Shown one piece after another: positions 43,934-53,637 of a stretch of DNA of 64,000 bases. Within the stretch, counting starts at the first letter, position 1; every line of letters starts with the position of its first letter. Source of the stretch: Thalassia testudinum. Its lineage: Eukaryota; Streptophyta; Magnoliopsida; Alismatales; Hydrocharitaceae. The position numbers were made by a program, and so were the translations under genes. The notes below the pieces were generated by a model. The model made no database searches. It was not told where the DNA came from and was given only the letters and a program-made list of their open reading frames with translations. The stretch covers positions 151,640,501 to 151,704,500 of the forward strand of contig JAZHRO010000063.1 in the NCBI GenBank assembly GCA_037157565.1. The letters run 5' to 3'.

Positions 43934-44228
43934 GTCCCTGCCAAAATGCAAACTGCCTAAGTCGTCACCTTATTTGAAAAGGGAAGATACATTTTTTTCT
44001 ATTTCTCTTCTTTTCTATTTTTTTTGGATTTTTGAGTTTAGGGTTTCGGGATAGCTTTCTATGGCTACCCAACCGACCCAAGACTTAAAAGGAACTTTAA
44101 GCTCTAAGCAACTTGTGAAAGGTGATAGACCAATTGGGCGACCGTTAAAATGGACTTCAGGTTTCTATGACCCTAGGTGACCTTAAGAGTTTCTACCTAA
44201 AGGTTTATCTTTTTGATCAGTAGCTTTC
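43934..44228 (-). other. D2 3' UTR, continued
   Basis: Minus-strand sequence matching the C1 3' UTR between about 26850 and 27140, so it continues the part cut off at 17418. It is interrupted at 44229 by LTR G. There is no gene. Confidence 0.75.
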
Positions 44229-44797
44229 TGATAGAGTGATTTTTACGCATGTTTTGAAATACATTGGAATTGTAGTATAGTTGCGCTAAACCCTCGATCA
44301 AAAATATTTGTTTTACGAAACTCTTGATGATTTTTATTCTTTTATAACATGATTCCTGGTCATTTGTCTCTGGGAGGTGTAAAATGCGAGTATTGGAATT
44401 GGATCCACTTATCTAACTTAAATCTAATCTAATCTAACCTAACCTAAATCTTTTGGTCTTTTTGCTTTGAGATTTTTTTTACATTTTTGATCTTTAGAAA
44501 ACAAACTTGATTGTGAGAACTACCTAAGTGAACCCTAAAACCTACATGCATCTAGGTGAGGCCATGGTGGCTGTGCACAGTGTGGCTAGCCTAAGTAGAG
44601 TGTATCTATACTGGTGAAGAGGTAAACAAATGTGAAGTTATGCATATGAGAGAATTCAGTTCTAGCGTCAATAACAAAAGTAACAATCATACAATGTTAT
44701 GCGCACATAGAACGATAAAAAATGTCAAATAAAGTCTATACTAGAAAGCACATTAATGGAGAAAATCCCTTATGCCGAAAAGTGGCACTAAGGCCAT
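44229..44797 (-). repeat. LTR G: B-like LTR fragment (minus strand), left part
   Basis: Starts TGATAGAGTGATTTTTACGC, and over about 180 bp resembles the equivalent end of B3 (41053 on), including a CTCTGGGAGG / CTCTAGGAGG block. Solo LTR E1 is inserted after 44797; LTR G resumes at 59854-59989 and is then cut by G2. No gene is seen. Confidence 0.6.
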
Positions 44798-45645
44798 TGA
44801 CGAGTCGAATTTCCACTATGCGTTGTAGTATTTAAGTGGTGGAAAAATCGACTAATCAACAATAAAAATAACCACTCATAGAAGAGCGGGTCATGTCCAC
44901 AGGGAGGCAATTGTGAAATAAACTCTCGATTATTTCATATTCCTTCGGTTAAGTGTGAAATCCCTAGTCAAATTCGATATAAAATGTGATGGAAAGAAGA
45001 TTCACAATTACTCAAAAAGATAAGGGTATATGTGCAATTTTCCATCACTGAAATCTTCAATAAATATATGATGATTTTATGTAATTTTCAATTGACATAT
45101 ACTGGAGAAAATTGGTGCACACGTTAATCCCAAAACCAATCTTGAAATAGGTGAATAACAATAACGTGCAATTATCAGAAAGTATGAGTGTGCATGTGCA
45201 ATTTTGCCATAATAAAATAATAATAAATCAAAAATTAATTTCTGGTGGCAATGGCATTAGATGTAATTTTTAAATGAATGTAAAATAGAGCATTTGCTCT
45301 CTCTCCTCCTCGCGAGAGAGAGAGAGAGCACCGGTAGGGCTATTAACTACAAGGGAGGTTGGCGAAGACGAGGCCAATCCGATGGAGGTTGCGACATCGA
45401 TGGAGATGGCCAGAGGTGGCCAGCCGACGGAGGAGAGGAATGTCAGAGGAGGCACGCCTGTGGGGCATTGTGGCTGTGCAGGGCATTGGAGGAGTGCGGT
45501 GCAGTGCCTGCAGCTGTGCAGAGCCTTTAGAGGGGGGCGCGCTGCAGATGGCGCATGCCTACGGGCGCAATAGGAGGGCACGTGGACGAGGGCGGTGCAG
45601 CGCCTTCAGTGAAGGGCGCTGGCAAAGCGCGCTTGCGGGAGCGGG

Positions 45646-46734
45646 TGATGGGTCAGCCCGAATAGGTTGTTAATATGATATTTTTATCGTTGAAATGTGT
45701 ATAGTGGTTAACCTAATTCAGACCTAACCATCTCTTTACAAAATTTTTTAACCTGGCCTAATTGATTTTATCTTGTCACTTTTAGGCCCAGGGTCGAACT
45801 CAGGGAAGTGGGGTTCAAGTCGAGTTTCTACGTTTTCCTTAAAACGCGTCTCTTCCGTTCGTTTATTCTATTTTTGGTATTTTTCTTATTTAGGTTTTTT
45901 TCTGGTAATCCTTGTTCTTGAGGCACACCCTCAAAATTGTGTCCTTGGCTTTTAGCCAAAACAGAGTTTCAAAACACGTCTTGCTACTTGCAAGACGGGG
46001 GGTACCTGCAAATCAAAGATTATCTTTTCACTTTTATACCTTTTTTTATCTTTTTACTAAGAAGGAAGCTAACAGATAGAAAGTAAATATAGTAGCCATA
46101 GATATATATTTATATGTAGTATATATATAAAGGGGTGGGGGTGGAGGTGACGATGGAGTGTAGCACTATGTCGAGTCAGTTGACGTCTAGAGAGACGCAA
46201 CCAACACGACTATGTGCCGCGTGGAGTGTGGATGGAGGATGGATGATGTATGGGACCACGCTTTTCTTGTACGCGTGTATCAGGGAATATCAGCAACTGG
46301 TGCAGATATCCCCGCGATACAGCGTATAATAAATAACATGAAAGTATATGTACATATGTATGTATATAAGTAAATATATCTATATATATATATAAATGTA
46401 TAGTTATATATGTATAGATATATATATAGATATATATGTGTTTATATATATAGGTGTATAGATATATATATATATGTATATATAAGTATATATATATGTT
46501 ACTATATAGATATGTATCTATATATGTATATAGCTATGGATATTTGTATATAAGTATATATATATATAATACTATATAGATGTATATATATATATGTGTA
46601 TATGTATAAGTATATAGATATGTATATATATATATGTATATGAGTATGTGTATATATATATATATCTTATATATGTATATGTATATATATATTATATTAT
46701 ATGTATGTATACATAACTATATAGATATACTATG

Positions 46735-46787
<53 letters not shown>

Positions 46788-47875
46788 GTTACTATGAGTG
46801 TGTGTGTGTGTGTGTCGGTGAATGGGTGTGTGTGTGTTGCTGTAAGTTAAATAAAAGAGAGAGAGAGAGAGAGAGCGGGCGGCAGAGAGGTCCTGGCCGG
46901 GCGGGAGAGATCAGCAGAGAGAGAGAGCGGGCGAAGGAGTGATCGCGGACGCGCGAACGATGGCAGCGGGGAGTCTGCAGTCGGTCGCGGAGGGTTGCAG
47001 AGGTTGGCAGGGGGCGACGCGAGGCCGTAGCCGGCCGCTGCAGTGCGTGCGGCGGCCTGTTGCGGGTGCAACTGCGGGGTGGACAGAATGGAGACGGAGG
47101 CGGGGAACGGGCCTGCAGGCGCGCGCGGAGGGTTGCGCGCCTGCGGGGAAGGTCGCGGAGGAGGCGGGGGGTGCTGCTGCTGCTGCTGTTGCCGCGGTTT
47201 AGCTGCTGCTGCTGCTGCTGCTTCAAGCTTCGGACCTTGAAGCGGCAGCAATGGCGTGGAGATGAAAACGAAGAGAAAAGAAAGCACCACGCCCACCTGC
47301 TCGTTGAAGAGCTGGGCGGTGGTGTTCCCACTGTGGTGGTGAGCACCACAGTGGGTTCTCCTGCTCGTCGGGTATCTCCTCGACGGAGGGCCGGCGTATG
47401 GGAGGGGAGAACGGGCGAGGAAGGTGGTGGACTGCAGGGTGGCATTTTTCAGCAACTGCCCCCCTCCTTTCCTCCGTCGCGAGGAAGAGCTGCGGCTTTA
47501 TAGAGGAGGAGAGCATGGCGGGGAGGCATGGCAGCAGCAGGGAGAGGCGCGGAGAGTGGCAGCTGCTGGGAGAGGCGCGGGAAGGACAGCAAGGAGAGGC
47601 GCATGGCGTGGACGAAATTCAGCCGCGAGAAGAAGAAAAACCGCGGGAAGAAGAAAGAAAGATGAAAATAAAATATGGAGAGGGGACTTTTGCAAAGAAA
47701 CACTTGAGAAAAAAAATAATTATGCAAGCCATTTATTCATTTCTCCTCCTCTCATGATTAAATGCATGCATGCAACCGTTTTTACATATGCGACTATAGG
47801 ATTATAATATACATAGTTAATGCTAGGAAATAGCATAAGAAGGCATTATTACAGGCGTGTTTTGAGGTGCAAACA
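45646..47875 (-). repeat. 3' LTR of F
   Basis: 2230 bp, TGATGGGTCAGC through GCAAACA on the + strand. It contains a TA/TATG microsatellite (about 46340-46795), (GT)n (46798-46835), (GA)n (46855-46875) and GCTGCT runs (47171-47222). On the minus strand a TATAAAG box lies at about 47504-47498. Reading frames across the CAG/CTG repeats are composition artefacts. Confidence 0.93.
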
Positions 47876-47914
47876 TATACCCCCATGCCTATCTTTTGCT
47901 AGTCCCTAGCAAAA
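47876..47914 (-). other. PPT and hairpin of F
   Basis: Minus strand: arms TTTTGCTAG / CTAGCAAAA with loop GGA (47894-47914), then AGATAGGCATGGGGGTATA next to the LTR. Confidence 0.88.
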
Positions 47915-49281
47915 TAGTATTTAGAAATGATCTTAAGCTGAAGATTTTCTTCTGAGGTGATACAGGTGTGTTTACTATGGAATATTGTGAGAACCAATTG
48001 TAAAGAAGACTACCAGTACTTTAAGTCTCACATGACATAGATCATCTCTCAACTAACCAGGACTCTTGATATTTAAACCTTAAGTACGATTTCCAGGACC
48101 CAGGAGGTTTTTGCCGTACTCGAGAGCTCAAGAGGTTATGGTTTGTGCATAGTGAAGGATCAAGACTGACCAGATGAACATTAAGACTCAATCCCAGGGT
48201 TTCACGAATTTTTAAGTACAGGTTGGTCCCAGTTTCAGCTCATGTCTTCGAATTGACCCTTAAGATGATGACGGAAAACTCAACTCCCATTTTCTGATTT
48301 TTTTTTTTTTTTTTTTTTGTGACTCACCGAAAAACAAAGTATATGGACATTTATGAAATATACTGACTCTTTTAAAACATCTCTTTTCTGATTTTTTTTT
48401 TTTTTTTTTGAAACACGTGTCAGTATATCTCTTACAACACATTTTGAAGCACACTTTTTTTTTTTTTTTTCCTTTTTGGTGGGAGAGTTTCTTTTTGGTG
48501 GAAAGAGTCGCTCCTAAACACAAGACTAAAGCCTGGGATAAAAAGTCTACCTGCGCACACAGGTAAGGACTCCACCTTCCCTAATGAACACTAGGGTTGG
48601 ATCTTATGTTCACCTGGTCTTTCCTGATATGTGTAGTGTGAACCAAGTTTACTTAAGCTCTCAAGAAAAAGCAAACCAACGGATCCTGTACTGGTGTCTC
48701 AGGTACAAGAATACATCCTTAGTTAGGAGAGATCTTGATCTATTTTGTCAATGCTTTAAGTGAATTAAGCCGAGCCTGAGCGAATCAAGCTTTTGTGGCC
48801 TGGAAAGTCTTCAAAACAGAGGTTGAATATCCATAAACACTTATTGCCTTTTTGTTTCAGCTTCAAGATCATTATTAAACACCATTTATTATAATATATA
48901 TATATTTTTTTCTTTTCTTTTCTTCTTTTTTTTTTTTTTTTTTCTTTTTTTTTGCATATTTATAAATAGGTGGGAACTGTATAATACCATAACATACCCG
49001 GATCCTATGGATGCCTATCCACCCCCCCATGCCAAACAATGCTATGTCCTCATATGCATGCAGGGAAAGGCAGAGGAAGGATGGAAGATCGGGTAACAAG
49101 AGCTGAGGTTCAGGGTATAGATCAGGGTGGAAGGGTGGGTGGATGGTGGGTGGTGAAGAGAAAAGTGAAGTGATTGCGATAGAGGTGTGAAAAGTGATGG
49201 TGGATGGTGAGTGCTGTTAGGGTGCCTCCCAACAAGCGCTGAATTTAATGTCCCCAGCTGGACTCAGAATGAGGCAAAGAA
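47915..49281 (-). other. 3' UTR of F
   Basis: No ORF of note. Long A-runs on the minus strand (about 48299-48319, 48392-48410, 48455-48470 and 48907-48953). PPT-like box at 49021-49053 (minus strand ATGAGGACATAGC then GGCATGGGGGGG). Post-pol box at 49220-49262. Confidence 0.75.
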
Positions 49282-52200
49282 TTAGTTACCCTCCAGCAGG
49301 GCAACGGTTTCTCCAACGGGGGCAGGTTCATGAGTCAGATAGGGTTTCAAACGCTCCCCATTGACCGTAAATTTAGGCCCAGATTTGGGATCTTCGATTT
49401 CGACGGCCCCATTGGGGAATGGTCTTGAGACCAGAAAAGGACCAGTCCATTTGGACTTTAATTTCCCAGGAAAGAATTTGAGTCGGGCATTATAGAGCCA
49501 AACTTGCTGAGATGGCTCAAATTCCTTCCGCCGAACATGGCTGTCATGAAAAGCCTTAGTGCGCTGTTTAAAGGTTAGAGCAGAATCATAGGCTTCACGA
49601 CGGAGCTCTTCCAGCTCTTGGAGTTGGAGTTTCCTTTCTCGTTCACACAAGTCTGGGTCGAGGTTACATTGGCGAACAGCCCAATAAGCGCGGTGCTCCA
49701 ACTCCACAGGCAAATGACAAGGCTTCCCGTAAACGATTCTATATGGAGACATACCAAGGGGAGCCTTGAAGGCGGTCCGATACGCCCAAAGTGCGTCAGT
49801 CAGCTTGTCGGACCAATCCTTACGGTCAGGCCAAACCGTTTTCTGGAGAATCTGCTTGATTTGCCGGTTCGACACTTCCGCCTGGCCGTTCGTCTGAGGA
49901 TGATACGGGGATGCGATATGATGGTGGACTCCGTACCTCCTCAGAAGTGCCCGAAAAGAAGCATGGGTAAAGTGGCTTCCTCCATCCGAGATAATGGCCC
50001 GAGGGATCCCAAAACGTGCAAAGATATGGTCTTTGACGAATCGGGTGGAGATAACATGGTCAGCACGGCACGCGGGAATAGCCTCGATCCATTTTGAAAC
50101 ATAGTCGACGGCCACGAGGATGAATTCGAAGCCGTTGGATGGAGGAAAGGGACCCATGAAGTCAATTCCCCAGATGTCGAAGATTTCCGCAGCTAGGATG
50201 TGTTGCAAGGGCATCATGTCACGACGTGCCATTGACCCTAATGACTGGCACCTAGTGCAATGTTTGGCATAAGTGTGCACGTCCTGGTGAAGGGAGGGCC
50301 AAAAGAAACCGCACTGCAAGACCTTGGCTGCAGTTTTCCTCCCAGAGAAATGGCCTCCACAGGCCTGATCGTGGCAGAAGGATAGCACACTGGGGAACTC
50401 ACTGTCAGGAATACAGCGACGGATGATTTGATCAGCACCTATCCGAAAAAGAAGTGGATTATCCCAGAAATAATACTTTGCTTCTGCCATGAGACGCTCG
50501 CGCTGGTTTTTAGGCCAGCCACGTGGAAGAGATCCAGAAGCAAGGTAATTGGCAATGTCGGCATACCACGGTCCACTTGCCACATTTATTGCCAATAGGT
50601 GCTCATCAGGAAAAACTTCATTAATTGGCAGAGTAAGTCCAATATGGTCAGGGTCCAGTCTGGAAAGGTGATCAGCCACAACATTCTGGGCTCCGACCTT
50701 ATCACGAATCTCAATGTCAAATTCCTGGAGCAGAAGGATCCAATGAATCAGTCTAGGCTTGGCATCCTTCTTGTGCATGAGATGGCGAATGGCCGCGTGA
50801 TCAGTGAAAACAATAACGTGAGAGCCTAGAAGGTAAGAACGGAATTTCTCCAGCCCAAAGACGACTGCCAGTAGTTCCTTTTCAGTGGTAGTATAATTAC
50901 GCTGGGCCTCGTCCAACGTCTTACTGCCGTAGTATACCACGAAGGGGTGTCTATCGCGTCTTTGTCCCAGGATGGCTCCGACTGCAAGGTCTGAAGCGTC
51001 ACACATAAGTTCAAAGTCGAGGGACCAATCAGGCGGCTGGAGAACAGGGGCCTTGGTGACAGCATTACGCAGCTGCGTGAATGCTTGTATACAGTCAGGG
51101 CCCATGTCGAAGGGCACGTCGGTTGATAGGAGATGAGTTAAGGGTCGAGAAATTTTGGAGAAGTCTTTGATGAATCTCCTATAGAAATCGACGTGTCCCA
51201 AGAAGGAGCGGATTTGTTTGACAGAACCAGGCACAGGTAAATCAGCAATGATATCGAGCTTAGCTCTGTCAACCTCGATACCCCTATCGGAGATGATATG
51301 TCCAAGAACAATTCCCTCGTGCACCATAAAATGACTTTTTTCCCAGGAAAGCACGAGGTTTACATCAATACATCTCCTAAGGATGCGAGTCAGGTTGGCA
51401 AGACATTCGTCGAAAGATGGTCCAAAGACTGAAAAGTCATCCACGAAGACCTCGAGAAAGTCACCCACCATGTCATGAAATATCGCCAGCATGCATCTCT
51501 GGAAAGTTGCTGGCACGTTACAAAGTCCGAACGGCATCCTTCTAAAGGTGAAGGTGCCGAAAGGGCAGGTAAAAGTGGTTTTCTCTTGGTCTCGGGGGTC
51601 TATTGCCACCTGGTTATATCCTGAGAATCCATCCAGGAAGCAGAAAAATTTATTTCCCGCTAACCGCTCCAGGATTTGGTCAATAAATGGTAGCGGGAAG
51701 TGATCTTTCTTGGTTGCAGCATTGAGTTTCCTATAATCTACACACACTCTCCAAGATGTAGGAGTGCGTGTAGGGATGGATTCGCCCCTGTCATTGACAC
51801 GGATGGTGAGTCCTGCCTTTTTGGGCACAACATGAATCGGACTCACCCAGGGGCTATCGCTGATCGGGTAGATTATACCCGCATCCAGCCACTTAATGAT
51901 TTCATTCTTAACGACCTCCCGCATGTTAGGGTTGAGACGTCGCTGCATCTCGCGAGAAGGTCGAGCCTCCTCCTCCGTATATATACGATGAGTGCAGTAG
52001 GAGGGACTAATACCAGATAAGTCTGATAAAGACCATCCAATAGCTGCCTTGTGTTCTAGGAGGACCTTAGTTAGTTTGCACTCCTGCTCCATGGTTAATT
52101 TTGAACTGATGATTACAGGGAGCATTTCATTTGGTCCCAGGAAAACATACTTGAGTGTATTAGGCAGCACTTTTAGCTCGGGAGTGGATGGGGAAGGATC

Positions 52201-53634
52201 TGGCATTTCTTGGGACGAGAGTGTCCCAGACGGGTAGGAGAACAAGTTAGGAGGAAGAAACTGGCCTTCAGATTGGCCAAGAAGAGGGGCTTCTTGGATA
52301 GATGGATCCAAAAATGAATAGCCCCAGTGAGAAGTATATGGGCTCAAGGTCCCAGTGTGGATTTGTAAATCCGCCTGATTTGGCGGGGAAGAAAGGGCAA
52401 TTCGGTCTTCATGAGTATGGACCGACAGTGAGTAGCCCGGATATGACTCAGACCACGAGGTATGGGAAGCGGAGAAAACCTCGTCAGAAGTCTGGCCAGG
52501 AGAAGGTACTGGACAAGGGAGGGATTGGGGAACGTCACAGTATGCGTTGGTCAGGCAGTTATCAGTGTTTATAGGTAATCCGCAGCAGTCCGAATAGGTC
52601 CCAATTAGTCCAATACACGCGCTGACGGCCATGTCCTCGTCAGATGTGTCATCCTCAATGCAATCGCAATCAAAGTTCTTGGCTGCCTTGAATATGTTAA
52701 GCTTGAGCTTCTCAGATCCAACGGCAATCTCAATACAGCCCGACTCGCAGTCGATGTGGGCACGGGCTGTGGCCAAGAAAGGTCGACCGAGGATGATCGG
52801 ACAATCAGAAAGTGAACTAGGAACTTCCATATCTAAAACAAGAAAGTCAACAGGAAAACAGAGACTATTGACCCTAACCACCACGTCTTCCACCACACCC
52901 TTCGGGATTTTGACAGAACGATCTGCCAACTGTAACGTGACAAGGGTGGGTTTCAGATTTCCCAAGGAAAATTTTTTGAGCATGATGGTCGGTATGAGAT
53001 TGATGGAAGATCCTAGATCAAGCAAGGCACGGTTAAAACTGCAGCCTTGGATGCTACAGGAAATCAGTGGTGTGCCCGGATCTTTCTGCTTCGGTGGTAA
53101 GTTTGACAGTATAGCACAACTCGCATGAGGCGAGAGAACCACCGGATTCTTAGTCTTCTTTGACTGTCGCTTGGGTGTTGTGTAGTCTTTGAAAAATCGA
53201 GCGACAGTAGGTATGTGGTCGATTGCCTCGAGCAGGGGTACCTTGATTTCTACATCCCTGAACAAATTACGTAGGTTGTCAAAGGCCTGCATATTTTTCT
53301 TTTTGCCTTTTGGCTCCCTTAGTAGAGCCTCAGGGAATGGGACTGATTCTGGCACAAGTTTTGGTGCATCATCCTCTCGCGAATGCGGTATGCCTCCCGA
53401 ATGAGAGGGCGAAGAAGAAGATGGGCCAGGATCAGGTCGAGGCGGATCGACGGTCTGCTTACCGCTCCTCGTAGTGATAGCATTGGACGATGCGGGTCCA
53501 GTGGGATCATACGGTGGAGGAGGGTTTGCAATGGGGATATAAGAGTGTGGTGCTGCAGCAGGATTAGCCTGAAATCCTGGTGGAATGCTCGGAGCTTGCA
53601 GAACTTGATTAACCTGTCCCTGAGAAGGTCGTAC
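49282..53634 (-). CDS. pol: Pol polyprotein of F: protease, RT, RNase H, integrase
   Basis: Open frame of 1450 codons after the gag TAG and in the same frame, so it has no start of its own. Numbering from the first codon after TAG: protease LLDLGSSINLIP (Asp 206) and ILGRPFLATA; RT with YRKLNAATKKDHF, first Asp 668 in CFLDGFSGYNQ and VDD at 731-733; RNase H Asp 879, TEKELLAVV Glu 918-920 and TDH Asp 945; integrase zinc finger His 1088, His 1095, Cys 1126, Cys 1129; catalytic Asp 1158 (GIDFMGPF), Asp 1217 (ISDGGSHF) and Glu 1253 (NGQAEVSN), exactly D,D35E; then a GPF motif near 1398. All expected catalytic residues are visible and there is no frameshift. The segment between protease and RT (about 320-500) is low-complexity, as is usual for the lineage. 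It would act in the virus-like particle (RT, RNase H) and the nucleus (integrase). Confidence 0.95.
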   Translation of the reverse strand, partial: VRPSQGQVNQVLQAPSIPPGFQANPAAAPHSYIPIANPPPPYDPTGPASSNAITTRSGKQTVDPPRPDPGPSSSSPSHSGGIPHSREDDAPKLVPESVPFPEALLREPKGKKKNMQAFDNLRNLFRDVEIKVPLLEAIDHIPTVARFFKDYTTPKRQSKKTKNPVVLSPHASCAILSNLPPKQKDPGTPLISCSIQGCSFNRALLDLGSSINLIPTIMLKKFSLGNLKPTLVTLQLADRSVKIPKGVVEDVVVRVNSLCFPVDFLVLDMEVPSSLSDCPIILGRPFLATARAHIDCESGCIEIAVGSEKLKLNIFKAAKNFDCDCIEDDTSDEDMAVSACIGLIGTYSDCCGLPINTDNCLTNAYCDVPQSLPCPVPSPGQTSDEVFSASHTSWSESYPGYSLSVHTHEDRIALSSPPNQADLQIHTGTLSPYTSHWGYSFLDPSIQEAPLLGQSEGQFLPPNLFSYPSGTLSSQEMPDPSPSTPELKVLPNTLKYVFLGPNEMLPVIISSKLTMEQECKLTKVLLEHKAAIGWSLSDLSGISPSYCTHRIYTEEEARPSREMQRRLNPNMREVVKNEIIKWLDAGIIYPISDSPWVSPIHVVPKKAGLTIRVNDRGESIPTRTPTSWRVCVDYRKLNAATKKDHFPLPFIDQILERLAGNKFFCFLDGFSGYNQVAIDPRDQEKTTFTCPFGTFTFRRMPFGLCNVPATFQRCMLAIFHDMVGDFLEVFVDDFSVFGPSFDECLANLTRILRRCIDVNLVLSWEKSHFMVHEGIVLGHIISDRGIEVDRAKLDIIADLPVPGSVKQIRSFLGHVDFYRRFIKDFSKISRPLTHLLSTDVPFDMGPDCIQAFTQLRNAVTKAPVLQPPDWSLDFELMCDASDLAVGAILGQRRDRHPFVVYYGSKTLDEAQRNYTTTEKELLAVVFGLEKFRSYLLGSHVIVFTDHAAIRHLMHKKDAKPRLIHWILLLQEFDIEIRDKVGAQNVVADHLSRLDPDHIGLTLPINEVFPDEHLLAINVASGPWYADIANYLASGSLPRGWPKNQRERLMAEAKYYFWDNPLLFRIGADQIIRRCIPDSEFPSVLSFCHDQACGGHFSGRKTAAKVLQCGFFWPSLHQDVHTYAKHCTRCQSLGSMARRDMMPLQHILAAEIFDIWGIDFMGPFPPSNGFEFILVAVDYVSKWIEAIPACRADHVISTRFVKDHIFARFGIPRAIISDGGSHFTHASFRALLRRYGVHHHIASPYHPQTNGQAEVSNRQIKQILQKTVWPDRKDWSDKLTDALWAYRTAFKAPLGMSPYRIVYGKPCHLPVELEHRAYWAVRQCNLDPDLCERERKLQLQELEELRREAYDSALTFKQRTKAFHDSHVRRKEFEPSQQVWLYNARLKFFPGKLKSKWTGPFLVSRPFPNGAVEIEDPKSGPKFTVNGERLKPYLTHEPAPVGETVALLEGN

Positions 53635-53637
53635 CTA
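53635..53637 (-). other. In-frame amber codon between gag and pol of F
   Basis: CAA CCA TAG GTA CGA on the minus strand. The frame stays open on both sides (55323 down to 49282). It is either a recent null mutation (for example CAG to TAG) or a programmed readthrough site. Confidence 0.9.

Noticed and set aside
46792..47455. Long minus-strand reading frames (over 200 codons) in the F LTR, and their twin at 57962-58567
   Set aside because: They arise from CAG/CTG and other simple repeats, exist in two overlapping frames, and change between the two LTR copies by indels. No domain is visible.
47915..49281. Envelope-like third ORF of F
   Set aside because: Some Athila elements have one after pol, but this region has only short frames and homopolymer runs.
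49618..53128. Several plus-strand ORFs opposite F pol
   Set aside because: Antisense shadows of an intact 1450-codon frame.
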